From NCBI GenBank assembly GCA_000308255.3, contig HG326667.1, forward strand, positions 1 through 64,000: a stretch of DNA of 64,000 nucleotides, written 5' to 3'. Under the pieces are notes generated by a model. It worked only from the letters and a program-made list of their open reading frames with translations, was not told the origin of the DNA and made no database searches. A program made the translations under genes and the position numbers. This stretch comes from Anaerococcus pacaensis 9403502 (GTDB taxonomy: Bacteria > Bacillota > Clostridia > Tissierellales > Peptoniphilaceae). How positions within the stretch are numbered: the first letter of the stretch is position 1; every line of letters begins with the position of its first letter. Shown one piece after another: positions 44,649 to 54,390 of this stretch.

Positions 44649-46506
44649 TTCCTTCCTCCTTATCTTTAAATTCTGTAGTGATTTCTTCCTTGTATTTTCC
44701 AAGTATCAATCCTTGATATTTAAATCTTCCTACCTTTTCATTAATTACTAGTGGTCTTGGGAATTGTCTTTCTACTTTGTATTCAGCCTTCAATTTCCTA
44801 ACCACAAATGAATGACTAAGTTCTATTCTCTTCCAAGATTCATCAATCTTAATTTTTCCATCCCAAGCTTCTGTAGAACCTAAGGATTGACCAGATATAG
44901 CTGCAATAGCATGATCTTTACCTATCATAGCTTGACCAGACTCAAGTCGTATTAAAACTGAAAAATTATTCATCGTCTTTTCCTGAAGTTTAGTTAGTGG
45001 GTAAAAAAGATTTAGAATATGGTCACCACTTAAGTAGGTTTCTTTTGGAATGTGATGTTCTATTTTCGTATCATTAAAAACATACGTAATCACTAACCTT
45101 ATTGGTATTTCTATATTTTCAATGAAATCAAGTTCTTCTACTTCTTCTTTTTCTTCAAACTTTGGAGGATCATAGGATTTCCCATCATTATTTAAAACCT
45201 CTACTTGTTTCTTAACCTTTCTTGATATCTTTCTAGTTTTTTCTTCAGAATCACAGATGATATTTAACAAGATAGATGCATTAAAAATTGCCTCCGTTTC
45301 TTTATTGGAGGCAAATTCTATACGAATTATTGGTGTATCTGTTGTAGAAAGACTAAAGGCAGAGTAATTAGAATAGGCATGAACTACTAATTTTTCAGAT
45401 TCAATTTGATTTAACAGTCCTACTATATTCTTATCATTCTTGCTTTTAGCCTTGGATAGATATGGATTCTTCCCAACTCCTAAAATCCTGTGCTTACCAT
45501 TTATCTTGTATTCTATGTCAGTAATAAGTCCTTCAATCTTTTCTTCTTCATAAGAAATAGCTATCCTATCTCCAACATCAAGACTTGGGTCTCCTATAGT
45601 TACCATATCAAAAGGTGTGTGGTGAATTTTGCAAATTTCAGTAAGAAGTGCCTCACACATCCTTTTTCTTTTCTCTGGAAGTCCTAACTGCATCAATGGA
45701 TTTATTCCAAGATTCATAGTTAGGCCATCGTCATTTTCTAAAGAGTAGTATTCAGCTATTTTAGTCTTTGCATTTGTTGAGTTGATGGCTGTATATCTTG
45801 TCTTAAAATCTGATATTGATGAAGAAAATCTTTCTCTTGTTTTAATTTCAGTGGATATACTTTCTGCATATTTCTTTAAAACCAATTTACCATCACGAGA
45901 AACTTGTGCAAAAGCGCCAAGGGTCGATGCTATATAGTGAATAAAATCCCTATATGTTTCTATATCATGGTCTTGATAAATCGCCAAAATTTCCTCACCA
46001 TTTACAAAAGCTTTTACTTCATCTTCTGTCATACCTAGTTCTACCTTGCACTTCTCACATGATAATGTAAGTAATTCAAAGGCTGTACCAAAGGTATCTG
46101 TCACTGGGAAATTCTTATCAAACCTAAGCATATAGTCATAGCCTTTTAATTCTAAAATTTTCTTAGACCTATTTGCTTCAGTGACATCAAAGATACCCAT
46201 TGGTATTGTTTCTATCTTTTTATTTTCTAATTCTTGGTGGTAAAAAAGTTCTAGCTTTGAATCCTCTAAAGAATACCTATCTATATCTGAAAAAAGGCTA
46301 ATTCCAAACTCTCCAGCATAAACTGTACCTATTTCAAGTTCAGAAGATCCAGAGCATGAACGATGAATGTATCCAGACCCTTTAAGAATATCTTTATTGG
46401 TAAATGGAATGATTGTTTCATCTTTTAAGATGATATTTCCTGTCCAGAAAAATTTACGAGAATTCTTTTTTATAACTGTTTTATATTCTTCACTTATAGG
46501 GAACAA
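44635..46506 (-). CDS. phage tail-tip/baseplate protein (prophage tail family)
   Basis: The 623-residue protein begins with a hub-like domain (MGIFDVTEANRSKKILELKGYDYMLRF across about 100-130) followed by LAIYQDHDIETYRDFIHYIA and GDRIAISYEEEKIEGLITDI. These resemble the tail-associated (Tal/hub) proteins of Gram-positive siphoviruses. No lysozyme or peptidase motif is evident. It follows the Dit-like gene after a gap of 106 nt. Confidence 0.75.
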   Translation of the reverse strand: MFPISEEYKTVIKKNSRKFFWTGNIILKDETIIPFTNKDILKGSGYIHRSCSGSSELEIGTVYAGEFGISLFSDIDRYSLEDSKLELFYHQELENKKIETIPMGIFDVTEANRSKKILELKGYDYMLRFDKNFPVTDTFGTAFELLTLSCEKCKVELGMTEDEVKAFVNGEEILAIYQDHDIETYRDFIHYIASTLGAFAQVSRDGKLVLKKYAESISTEIKTRERFSSSISDFKTRYTAINSTNAKTKIAEYYSLENDDGLTMNLGINPLMQLGLPEKRKRMCEALLTEICKIHHTPFDMVTIGDPSLDVGDRIAISYEEEKIEGLITDIEYKINGKHRILGVGKNPYLSKAKSKNDKNIVGLLNQIESEKLVVHAYSNYSAFSLSTTDTPIIRIEFASNKETEAIFNASILLNIICDSEEKTRKISRKVKKQVEVLNNDGKSYDPPKFEEKEEVEELDFIENIEIPIRLVITYVFNDTKIEHHIPKETYLSGDHILNLFYPLTKLQEKTMNNFSVLIRLESGQAMIGKDHAIAAISGQSLGSTEAWDGKIKIDESWKRIELSHSFVVRKLKAEYKVERQFPRPLVINEKVGRFKYQGLILGKYKEEITTEFKDKEEGNAQR

Positions 46507-46612
46507 CTTATCACCTCCATTTCTTTACATTAGTCGCTTTTTGGCAAATCAAAGATTTGAAACAAATCGACATCTGACCTACCAATAAAATCATAGATTT
46601 TGGGTTAGGTCA

Positions 46613-46975
46613 TTAGTATTCCTCCAATGAAAAAGATACTTCCCACAATCCCTTATAAGAAGTATCTTTTATTAGCTTGACTTGAAACTTATCCATATAC
46701 ATTTGTGTCTCTTTTAGTTCCAATGTTTCTGTATCTAAGTATCTAACATTAAGATTAGACTTATTAGAAAAACTACTCAATGTCTTTACAAGTTTAGGAC
46801 TGCAAGAAAAACCTACAGAAATACTTGCTACTTTGTTTCTAACAATATCCCTCTGAATAGTTCCTGCCTCTGTCTCTCCTCCAGTATCTGCCTCGATATC
46901 TCTAAACTCCAAATCATAAGAATTTGGTAGAGGTAGGTCTACTCCTTCAATAATTAAATATGATTGATATTTCAT
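46613..46975 (-). CDS. small tail protein (Dit-like or DUF6711-like)
   Basis: The 120-residue soluble protein (starting MKYQSYLIIEGVDLPLP, ending WEVSFSLEEY) is predicted mostly beta. It lies between tape measure and tail-tip genes, the usual place of distal tail or tail-completion proteins. Its ATG overlaps the tape-measure stop by one base. The family call is mainly positional. Confidence 0.65.
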   Translation of the reverse strand: MKYQSYLIIEGVDLPLPNSYDLEFRDIEADTGGETEAGTIQRDIVRNKVASISVGFSCSPKLVKTLSSFSNKSNLNVRYLDTETLELKETQMYMDKFQVKLIKDTSYKGLWEVSFSLEEY

Positions 46976-49900
46976 TACCTACCTCCACTCCTTAAATTCT
47001 TACGCATAGATGCATTGACAATAACTTCATCAAGGAGAGTCCCTCCAAGATAAACTGGTATGACTATATCGCCAGTATTTTCTGATTTTAAATTTATATT
47101 TGCAAGTGCATCAGATATTTGTCTTCCTATATCAATCCCATTTACAGCAGATTCCTTATCATATCCAGCCATACCAACAGCTGATATATTTGGATTTAAA
47201 ACCATATCGCTTGCTACATTCTTCATAGAAGATTGAACTAATCTCCTACTCTTTTCTATCCCCTTAGATAGACCTTCCATAAAGTCTGGCATCCATGATT
47301 CGTAGTCGGTAAGTGGACCAACATCTGGAACTGAAAAGTGCAAGTAAGACCTAATAGTTGATGCCACATTCGATACAGCAGATATTACATTACCTATTGC
47401 ATTTGAAATTCCCCTTGCAATTCCATTAATCATATCGGCTCCCCATGTGTAGGCTTGTGATGTTAGATTTCTAATAAAATTAACCGCATTATTAAATCCA
47501 TTTCTAATAGTGGACTGAATATTTGACATGGTAGATGAAATGCTTGATCTCATAGAATTAAATGCAGACGATACTGCTGACTTTGCAGTATTCACTGCAG
47601 AGGAGATAGTCGACTTTACAGAATTCCAAGCAGATGAAACTAAGCTCTTAATACTATTCATTGTTGATGATATAAAGGTCTTTATTCCGTTCCAGATTGA
47701 TTCGAGAACTGTCTTAATAGAAGTCAAGATAGTCTCAATTGTAGTTTTTATGTTTGTCCAGGATGTAGAAATAAATTCTCCAATGGCAGTAATGACTGTT
47801 GTTAAAAACTCTTTTAGTCCATTCCAAATAGTCTCTACTTTTACTTTAATTGCATCAAGAACTGTTGAAATGAAAGTCTTAATGCCTTCCCAAGTAGTTC
47901 TAATAAACTCTCCAACTGCTGTAAATACTTCTGTAGTTGTAGTTGCAATAGCTGTCCATATATTGGTAAAAGTAGTTTGAATTCCCGTCCAAAGACTTGT
48001 AAAGAATTCTCCTAAACTTTGCCATAGACTCTTGGCTCCCTCAATAAAGGTAATCCAAGATTCAGTTAGGAAAGTTGTTATGGATGTCCAGATAGTATTC
48101 CAACCTTTTGCAATTCCATTCCATAGATTGGCGAAGAAGTCCTTGATTCCTTTCCAAGTATTCTTAACTCCTTCAATAAATCCAGACCAAAATTCTGATA
48201 GAAAACTTGTGATTTCAATCCAGGTACTTGTCCAAGATTCTGATATTCCTTGCCAGAGGTTTACGAAGAATTCTTTTATTCCATTCCAAATGGCAACAGT
48301 TGATTCCTTAATAGTTTCCCATATGGAGATGACCCCTTCTCTAAACCAGTCGCATTTCTTCCATAAAAGAACAAGACCAGCTATTACTGCACCAATAGCA
48401 ATAGGAACAATCCCAATGGCTGATACTACTGCAGTAATTGCTGGTATAAGTGTACCTGTAAAGATTCCAACTATCTTAGTTATTCCTCCTACTATTAGAG
48501 GTCCTTTGGTCATAATAGTTCCTATTGACCAGACAAGCTTTCCTATAATCATAAGAACTGGACCTAGAGCAGCTATAAAAACACCTATTCCTGCAATGAC
48601 ACCTTTTACTGGACCAGGAAGTGCATTAAGTCCATTTACCAGTTTTGTTAATATATCTACTACTTTTCTAACAGTAGGCATCAAAAGTTCCCCAAATGAT
48701 ATAGCTAATTCTTCTAAGGCAGATTGTAGGATCTTTAATTGACCACCTAAGTTATCCTGCATAGTAGTTGCCATTTTTTCTGCTGTTCCATCTGCCTTAT
48801 ATATGGCATCACTTAAACTGTTATAGTCTTTTTCACTTGCATTTATAATTGCCAACATTCCAGATATGGCATTTTTACCAAATATCATGGATGCTGCCTG
48901 TGCTTGTTGAGTTCCGTCTAAATTAGCAAAAGAGTCTCTAAAGATTCTTAGAGTTTCATCAAGAGAAAGCCCCTGTACATCTTCAATAGATAAGCCTAAC
49001 ATGGACATTCCATTCATAACTTCTTTAGTTGGTGATGCAAGTCTAGTAAGTCCAGACCTTAAAGCTGTCCCTGCTTGTGAGCCCTTTATTCCTGAGTTTG
49101 CCATTAAACCTATAGCTACTGCAGTATCTTCAACTGAGTATCCAAGAGCACCAGCAATAGGTGCAGCATATTTAAAGGTCTCACCCATTAACGAAACATT
49201 GGTGTTTGCATTAGATGATGCAGCAGCAAGAACATCAGCAAAGTGAGAAGAGTCTTCAGCTTTTAAACCAAAGGCTGTAAGAGCATCTGTAACAATATCT
49301 GAAGTGGTTGCTAAATCTTCACCACTTGCCGCAGCAAGATTCATAATTCCTTCAATACCACCAATCATGTCCTTACTTTTCCAACCAGCCATTGCCATGT
49401 AGTTCATAGCATCGGCTGCTTCACTTGCTGAGAACTTTGTCTTAGCTCCCATTTCACGAGCCTTGTCTCTTAGGGCATCAAAGTCAGATCCAGTTGCACC
49501 AGATACTGCTTTTACCTTTGCCATACCAGAATCAAAATCCGATGCCGTCTTTACAGCTGCTGCTCCAAGACCAGCTACTGCAAGAGATACTGGCATAATA
49601 TTTTTACCTACATTCTCAATATTCTGACCAGTATTTTGCCACTTTTCTCCAGTAGCTGCTATATTTTGTAGGGTCTGATTAGTTGTTGCTCCTTGTTTTT
49701 CTAGAGACTTTAGAGCTTGTTCTGTTTCAATAATCTCTCTTTTAAGGGCATCATATTGCTCTTGTGAAATTTTACCTTCTGCAAGAGCCTGTTCAGCTTG
49801 TTTCTGTGCCTCTTTTAAAGAGGTTAATTTATTTTTTGTTTCTTCTAAGGTCTGTCCTAATAGCTTATGCTTTTGTGAGATAAGTTCAGTATTTCCTGGG

Positions 49901-50040
49901 TCAAGTTTAAGAAGTTTGTTAACATCTCGAAGTTCAGACTGAGTATGTTTAATCTCCGTATTAACTTGTTTTAAAGCTGTCTGTAATTTGGTAGTATCTC
50001 CACCAATCTCAACAGTTATCCCTTTTATTCTATTTGCCAA
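46975..50040 (-). CDS. phage tail tape measure protein
   Basis: The 1021-residue protein begins with a coiled coil (about 20-125) and contains the TP901-type core with FDSGMAKVKAVSGATG (near 165) and ASEAADAMNYMAMAGW (near 205). It has hydrophobic segments near 480-560, then repeats with periodic Trp (IWNGIKEFFVNLWQGI, TWKGIKDFFANLWNGI and similar, about 560-770). It ends with helical repeats and a C-terminal domain. It sets tail length and helps genome delivery. It follows the tail chaperone genes, as expected. Confidence 0.95.
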   Translation of the reverse strand: MANRIKGITVEIGGDTTKLQTALKQVNTEIKHTQSELRDVNKLLKLDPGNTELISQKHKLLGQTLEETKNKLTSLKEAQKQAEQALAEGKISQEQYDALKREIIETEQALKSLEKQGATTNQTLQNIAATGEKWQNTGQNIENVGKNIMPVSLAVAGLGAAAVKTASDFDSGMAKVKAVSGATGSDFDALRDKAREMGAKTKFSASEAADAMNYMAMAGWKSKDMIGGIEGIMNLAAASGEDLATTSDIVTDALTAFGLKAEDSSHFADVLAAASSNANTNVSLMGETFKYAAPIAGALGYSVEDTAVAIGLMANSGIKGSQAGTALRSGLTRLASPTKEVMNGMSMLGLSIEDVQGLSLDETLRIFRDSFANLDGTQQAQAASMIFGKNAISGMLAIINASEKDYNSLSDAIYKADGTAEKMATTMQDNLGGQLKILQSALEELAISFGELLMPTVRKVVDILTKLVNGLNALPGPVKGVIAGIGVFIAALGPVLMIIGKLVWSIGTIMTKGPLIVGGITKIVGIFTGTLIPAITAVVSAIGIVPIAIGAVIAGLVLLWKKCDWFREGVISIWETIKESTVAIWNGIKEFFVNLWQGISESWTSTWIEITSFLSEFWSGFIEGVKNTWKGIKDFFANLWNGIAKGWNTIWTSITTFLTESWITFIEGAKSLWQSLGEFFTSLWTGIQTTFTNIWTAIATTTTEVFTAVGEFIRTTWEGIKTFISTVLDAIKVKVETIWNGLKEFLTTVITAIGEFISTSWTNIKTTIETILTSIKTVLESIWNGIKTFISSTMNSIKSLVSSAWNSVKSTISSAVNTAKSAVSSAFNSMRSSISSTMSNIQSTIRNGFNNAVNFIRNLTSQAYTWGADMINGIARGISNAIGNVISAVSNVASTIRSYLHFSVPDVGPLTDYESWMPDFMEGLSKGIEKSRRLVQSSMKNVASDMVLNPNISAVGMAGYDKESAVNGIDIGRQISDALANINLKSENTGDIVIPVYLGGTLLDEVIVNASMRKNLRSGGR

Positions 50041-50052
50041 TATCTCACCTCC

Positions 50053-50591
50053 TTAAAACTTATCAAAGTCTTCTTGTGTAGCTACTTCCTTGTATTTATA
50101 TTCATCGTTATTTTTTTCTGTGAACATATCATTTACAAGTCCAATTGTTAGTAGGGATAAATCAGAAACAGAAAGACCAAGTTCCACTGCCCTTAATAGG
50201 AATAAGGGTGTAGTCATTGGTCTTTCTGTTGGTCTTACTTTTTTTTAGGAACTTCTTCCGATTTTATATTAAGTCCCCATAATTCAATTAGCTGAGGTAG
50301 AATTTGGTAAATTGAAAAAGTCGAGAAATTATCCAACCATTCTTCTGGACTATCTGGAACGGATTTGTCTCCATGCTTTGCCATTACATAGGCTATATTT
50401 TCAAATAACTCAAGTGAACCTATATCTAGATTAGATTTATCTTTATCATTTTTCTTCATAGACTTTTCAAGTTCCATCAAATCTTTAAAGATATCACGAC
50501 CAAACTTCAATCTATATATTCTTGGAATAGCTGCAGATGCACGAAATATAACATCTTTACCATCAATTTTTATAGTTTTTGTTAATGCCAT
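50053..50591 (-). CDS. tail assembly chaperone, frameshifted long form (gpGT)
   Basis: After the 118-residue gpG-like frame, a -1 shift at A AAA AAG (50238-50244) opens a second frame of 61 codons starting VRPTERPMTTPLFLL and ending QEDFDKF at 50053. This gives a 179-residue fusion. The downstream frame has no start with a ribosome site of its own and ends just before the tape measure gene. This is the conserved gpG/gpGT arrangement of long-tailed phages. The shift is inferred from the site and frames. Confidence 0.82.
50235..50591 (-). CDS. tail assembly chaperone, short form (gpG)
   Basis: The 118-residue protein (MALTKTIKIDGKDVIFRASA..., with AAIPRIYRLKFGRDIFKDL) resembles the gpG-like tail chaperones of siphoviruses and lies between major tail protein and tape measure. 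It ends KKK-stop at the slippery site. The short form is expected in large excess over the fused form; both coat the tape measure during assembly. Confidence 0.85.
   Translation of the reverse strand: MALTKTIKIDGKDVIFRASAAIPRIYRLKFGRDIFKDLMELEKSMKKNDKDKSNLDIGSLELFENIAYVMAKHGDKSVPDSPEEWLDNFSTFSIYQILPQLIELWGLNIKSEEVPKKK
50238..50244 (-). promoter_or_regulatory. programmed -1 frameshift slippery heptamer
   Basis: The minus strand reads A AAA AAG in the gpG frame, within a run of eight A, one codon before the gpG stop. This is the same heptamer used in E. coli dnaX and allows tandem tRNA-Lys slippage. Confidence 0.82.
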
Positions 50592-51187
50592 TATCTACTA
50601 CCTCCTGTTGTCCTTGCCGTAGAAGATGAGGTTTCTATTGGTAGATAAACTGATTTATACCAACCATCATAAGTTTCCTTAGTTGTCTCATCACTTGTTC
50701 TAGCCTTTACATTGCCATTTGGAAGTGGTCTTGCTTGAATAGATAAGGTTTCTGGTTGAACTTCTCTTGATTCCTCATTTGTTTCTCCTTCAAGAGTAGG
50801 TCTTGCTGCTGAGCAATTATACATGACATGACGGATTTTCTTTTGGTCACCATCAAACTCGAAAAGAAGTGCAAAGTTTGCAGTCTCAGAATTTGAGGAC
50901 TCAATTAAAACTTTGTTAGAATCCGATTTTTCCATCAAAACATCAGTCCTAAAGGATTCTGGAATAAGCGCTATTTCTAAATCTCCATCATATCCCATAT
51001 TGTTTGAAATAGTGTAGTATTCAATTCCATCTGCATAAAAGCTTTCAGGCTCTCCATTAGGATCCAATGAAATTGAAACAGCACCAGGCATTGGCACTGG
51101 TGTCTTATATTTAATAACGCCCTCTTCGGCTTTATCAAAGAGAGCGTAGTGTACGTTACAAATATTAAATTTAACTTTATTAGCCAT
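50591..51187 (-). CDS. major tail protein (phi13 family)
   Basis: The 198-residue protein has the family's N-terminal VKFNICNVHYALFD and PGAVSISLDPNGE and central YYTISNNMGYDGDLEIALI. It builds the tail tube. It overlaps its upstream neighbour by 8 nt and abuts the chaperone gene. Confidence 0.92.
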   Translation of the reverse strand: MANKVKFNICNVHYALFDKAEEGVIKYKTPVPMPGAVSISLDPNGEPESFYADGIEYYTISNNMGYDGDLEIALIPESFRTDVLMEKSDSNKVLIESSNSETANFALLFEFDGDQKKIRHVMYNCSAARPTLEGETNEESREVQPETLSIQARPLPNGNVKARTSDETTKETYDGWYKSVYLPIETSSSTARTTGGSR

Positions 51188-51524
51188 TGTTATTTACCTC
51201 CGTAATTTTTAAATTAAGTGTGAATTCATACAAAACTTCATAGAGTCTTTCTGATTCAATCCAAACTTCAGATTTTTCATAATAGATTTCTTCTCTATCA
51301 AGTATCTCTTCTATTTTTTCTTCTAATTTTAAATCTTTCTTATCAGTGTAAAGTTCTAAGTCTATCTGGGTGTTTTTATAGAAGACTACTCCATCTGCAC
51401 CAAAGTGTTTATTCTTTGGAAAAAGATAAACCAAAAATGGTGGGTCTGGACTTTCTCCTTCAGCAAAGTGCGAGTATGCAAATGGAAGTCCTATATCTTC
51501 AATTATCTTTAATAACCTAACCAT
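51180..51524 (-). CDS. phage tail terminator/completion-like protein
   Basis: The 114-residue protein (FAYSHFAEGESPDPPFLVYL near 16-35) lies between the HK97 gp10-like and major tail genes, where tail-completion proteins are encoded. It is mixed alpha/beta with no membrane segment. The call is positional plus weak pattern resemblance. Confidence 0.7.
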   Translation of the reverse strand: MVRLLKIIEDIGLPFAYSHFAEGESPDPPFLVYLFPKNKHFGADGVVFYKNTQIDLELYTDKKDLKLEEKIEEILDREEIYYEKSEVWIESERLYEVLYEFTLNLKITEVNNNG

Positions 51525-51897
51525 CGTTTAGTTTCCTCATAATATTTTCTTCCAATTCTCTTACTCCTTTCTCTTCAGCTGGTCCAATGTGTGGCTTAGC
51601 AGATACTCTTCCACCCTGCCTAAGAACATGGCCTTTCTCAAGTAAATGAGCCAGCTGGTATCTATTTCTTGAGTGAACTACGAGTTCTATTGAGTTCGAA
51701 GTTTCTTTTATAGTTTTTACTGACCAAGATTTAGAATATTTCTTTGTTTCTCCTACAGGTGCATTTTCTTGTATGTCTTTTCTAATATTGCTACCAGCTT
51801 TTTTAACTTCCTTTTTGACTTCATCTGTTGCCATATCAGAATATTCTTCTAAGCCTTTCATTATTTCACTGGCGAGGTTTTCAATTTTTACATTCAT
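51517..51897 (-). CDS. HK97 gp10-family tail/neck protein
   Basis: The 126-residue protein has the pattern NAPVGETKKYSKSWSVK (about 41-57) and YQLAHLLEKGHVLRQGGRVS (about 83-102), diagnostic of the HK97 gp10 family. It joins head and tail. It overlaps both neighbours by a few bases. Confidence 0.9.
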   Translation of the reverse strand: MNVKIENLASEIMKGLEEYSDMATDEVKKEVKKAGSNIRKDIQENAPVGETKKYSKSWSVKTIKETSNSIELVVHSRNRYQLAHLLEKGHVLRQGGRVSAKPHIGPAEEKGVRELEENIMRKLNDG

Positions 51898-52226
51898 CTA
51901 CTCACCTTCCTACACCTAAACTTTATAAATATATTTTTATAGTTCATAAAGTCAATTGAGATGATATTGTACTTTTCATCTTCAAATAGAATTCTGTACT
52001 CTGAAGTATTAATATTCTTTAACCTATTTTGAAATCTTACAGTAAAAGAAATGTCTGACCTGTCTACTTCCATACCAAGAAAAACTTCTTCACCTTTGCC
52101 TTGAAAAGATATATATGAATTAGTTGTTAGATAATCAGACCATATTGATTTATGATTACCTATCTCATCAACTTCAACATCTTTATTTAGAAAAGTTATT
52201 TTTCTATTTAAATCCGATACCCTCAT
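51894..52226 (-). CDS. phage head closure / head-tail adaptor protein
   Basis: The 110-residue protein begins MRVSDLNRKITFL, the common start of SPP1 gp16-like head closure proteins, followed by beta strands (SDISFTVRFQNRL) and YNIISIDFMNYKNIFI. It sits between the connector and gp10-like genes with 1- to 4-nt overlaps. Confidence 0.85.
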   Translation of the reverse strand: MRVSDLNRKITFLNKDVEVDEIGNHKSIWSDYLTTNSYISFQGKGEEVFLGMEVDRSDISFTVRFQNRLKNINTSEYRILFEDEKYNIISIDFMNYKNIFIKFRCRKVSR

Positions 52227-52498
52227 TAGAATTCAGCCTTTCTCATTCCAAATAATAAAGCCCTTAGAGTTAAGTTTAGTTCAGAATAATCTGCCTCTTC
52301 TCTGTGTTCATAAAGATAAGCCGTCATATATAAGACAGCTATCTTTCCATTTGGATTTTTAGAAAGTTCTTCTTCACTATTAACCCTGGCTACATCCATG
52401 GAGTGTTTGATTGATGATTGGATGAGAGATTCAATCATCTCATCCTCATCATCAAAATCCACCCTTAAATATGACTTTGCCTCCTCAAGAGTAATCAT
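52226..52498 (-). CDS. head-tail connector protein (gp6-like)
   Basis: The 90-residue protein starts MITLEEAKSYLRVDFDDED, the standard opening of gp6-like connectors, with ESLIQSSIKHSMDVARV after it. It forms the ring below the portal. It follows the capsid gene by 10 nt. Confidence 0.92.
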   Translation of the reverse strand: MITLEEAKSYLRVDFDDEDEMIESLIQSSIKHSMDVARVNSEEELSKNPNGKIAVLYMTAYLYEHREEADYSELNLTLRALLFGMRKAEF

Positions 52499-52508
52499 AA
52501 TCTACTCC

Positions 52509-53699
52509 TTAGGCAGTAGCACCAATTTTTAATAGTTTAACTGCCTCTCTTAATACAAGGATTCCATCTACTCTTTCTTTGCCTAAGAAACCAACCATAC
52601 CATTGCCGGCAAATAGTTCCTTTAAGTCTTGGAAAGACCTACTTCCTCTATCTCCAATCTTGTAATAAGAAAAATCACCAAAGGCTACTGCAAGTTTTCC
52701 TTTTTCAGCTTTTGGAGCAAAGGCAGATGTATATGCAGGATATCCTAAAAGTCTATCTGGTTCTCCATCCTTAAGTGATGGCTGCCAAATATATGCACCA
52801 TTAATATCTTTAAGTTTTCTAATCTGAGCAACTGTTGCATCATTTAAAATGAAGTCTGCTTTCTTTCTATAAGGTCTATCTAGAGAGTAAACTAAATCAA
52901 TGAGTTCATCTGCAGTAATTGTTTGAGCTTTTGTTGTTACACCAAGTTCTCCACCCTTTTTAGAGTCAAAAATTCCTGTAGGCTTATTTACTCCATCGCC
53001 ATTTAAGAAGGCATCTTCTTCAGCATTTGCTAACGCTCTAGTAAATTCTTCAGTGATGTATTTTTCTAGATTAAAGGCTGCATCATAGAGAAGTTCTTCA
53101 GTAACTTTAATTCCAACATGGAGTTTATGTGCATCAAGGGATACTTGATCGAATGTGCCATCTCCAAAGGTAAGTTGACCACCTTCTTCTACCCACAGAG
53201 CAGCAGGCTTTGTAGCTGCAATATTAATTTTATGAAGTCCAGAAGTTTGAACTTTTGTAGCTAATTTTCTTACAATATTTTCTTCTTCAAGACCATTTAC
53301 AATATCTGATTCCATTTCTTCTGGAACTAAATATCCACCACTTTCATCTGTTCCCACTTTTAATTCATTAGAAATATCTCTAAAGTTAGTTCTTAATGCC
53401 TTCATCATAGATTTCTTATAGACATTTCTTGCTCTCATTGGTTTTTCTTCTTCATTAAAATTAGCAGGTTCATTTGTTAATGCTTGAGTAGTAGGTTTTT
53501 CCAAGGATTTATCCATTTCTTCTTCCCTCTTCTTTCTTTCGATTTCACGAGTATAATTCTCGATAGTTTTTTCCATCTCTTCATATGTTTTAAAGTCTTC
53601 ATCAGACATTAGGCCCTTTTCATCTTTCTTAGATTCAGCAAATGCCTTTGCCTCATCCCAAGCTTTAGTTCTCTTTTCCATTAGATCTTTTAAGTTCAT
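52509..53699 (-). CDS. HK97-type major capsid protein
   Basis: The 396-residue protein has an N-terminal coiled-coil scaffolding region (about 1-105) and then the HK97 fold. GTDESGGYLVPEEMESDIV (near 118-136) marks the start of the mature shell protein, with IAATKPAALWVEEGGQ and DAFLNGDGVNKPTGI later. The protease encoded directly upstream should remove the N-terminal part. Confidence 0.95.
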   Translation of the reverse strand: MNLKDLMEKRTKAWDEAKAFAESKKDEKGLMSDEDFKTYEEMEKTIENYTREIERKKREEEMDKSLEKPTTQALTNEPANFNEEEKPMRARNVYKKSMMKALRTNFRDISNELKVGTDESGGYLVPEEMESDIVNGLEEENIVRKLATKVQTSGLHKINIAATKPAALWVEEGGQLTFGDGTFDQVSLDAHKLHVGIKVTEELLYDAAFNLEKYITEEFTRALANAEEDAFLNGDGVNKPTGIFDSKKGGELGVTTKAQTITADELIDLVYSLDRPYRKKADFILNDATVAQIRKLKDINGAYIWQPSLKDGEPDRLLGYPAYTSAFAPKAEKGKLAVAFGDFSYYKIGDRGSRSFQDLKELFAGNGMVGFLGKERVDGILVLREAVKLLKIGATA

Positions 53700-53703
53700 A
53701 TCT

Positions 53704-54390
53704 TTACCTCCAAGTGTTTTTAATTTTGTTTAATCTTTCTTCTACTTCACTAATTGAGTGAGTCTTTACTTCTTTATTTATCTTTGTTAAGAGTGAGTTT
53801 GTAACTGCTCGCCTTGAAAAGACCATATTAGTGACTTTTTCATCTTTTCTTTTATCAGTGAGAGTTCCGTCACAAAATCCCATCTCAATAGCCTTATTCT
53901 TATCAAACCAAGTCTCTCCATCCATTAGATTTGAAATCTCTTCTCGGGATAAACCTGTCTTAATCTCATAGGCATTGATGATTGATTCCTTGACTTCCTT
54001 TAACATGTCTATAGCTTTTTGCATTTCTTTTGAGTCACCAATGGCAACAGTTAAGGGGTTATGAATCATCATTAATGAAGTAGGACTCATCAACACTTCA
54101 GTTCCTGCCATGGCAATGACTGATGCTGCTGATGCTACAAGCCCATCAATCTTAATGGTCACATTTCCCTTGTGTTCTAAAAGCATGGTGTAAATTCTTG
54201 ATGCTGCAATACAATCTCCACCAGGGGAGTTGATCCATACAGTTATGTCTCCACTTTTATTTTTTAATTCTTCAAAAAAGAGCCTTGGCGTGATTTCATC
54301 ATCAAACCAAGACTCTTCCGCAATAACTCCATCTATATAGAGTTCATTTGAATCCTTTTTCCAATTCCAAAATATTTTATTGTTCTTCAT
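53704..54390 (-). CDS. ClpP-like prohead protease
   Basis: The 228-residue protein belongs to the S14/ClpP group used for head maturation. INSPGGDC (53-60) is the oxyanion strand, the nucleophile is probably Ser88 in GLVASAAS, and the catalytic His110 is in LMMIHNP. It trims capsid and scaffold. Its start overlaps the portal gene by 14 nt. Confidence 0.94.
   Translation of the reverse strand: MKNNKIFWNWKKDSNELYIDGVIAEESWFDDEITPRLFFEELKNKSGDITVWINSPGGDCIAASRIYTMLLEHKGNVTIKIDGLVASAASVIAMAGTEVLMSPTSLMMIHNPLTVAIGDSKEMQKAIDMLKEVKESIINAYEIKTGLSREEISNLMDGETWFDKNKAIEMGFCDGTLTDKRKDEKVTNMVFSRRAVTNSLLTKINKEVKTHSISEVEERLNKIKNTWR

Noticed and set aside
46507..46612. Possible small gene between the Dit-like and tail-tip genes
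   Set aside because: The 106-nt gap has no start codon with a ribosome site and frames are short.
47528..48742. Long plus-strand open frames (150 and 236 codons) opposite the tape measure gene
   Set aside because: They are antisense shadows of a repetitive, strongly supported minus-strand gene, have no ribosome site and no recognisable domain.
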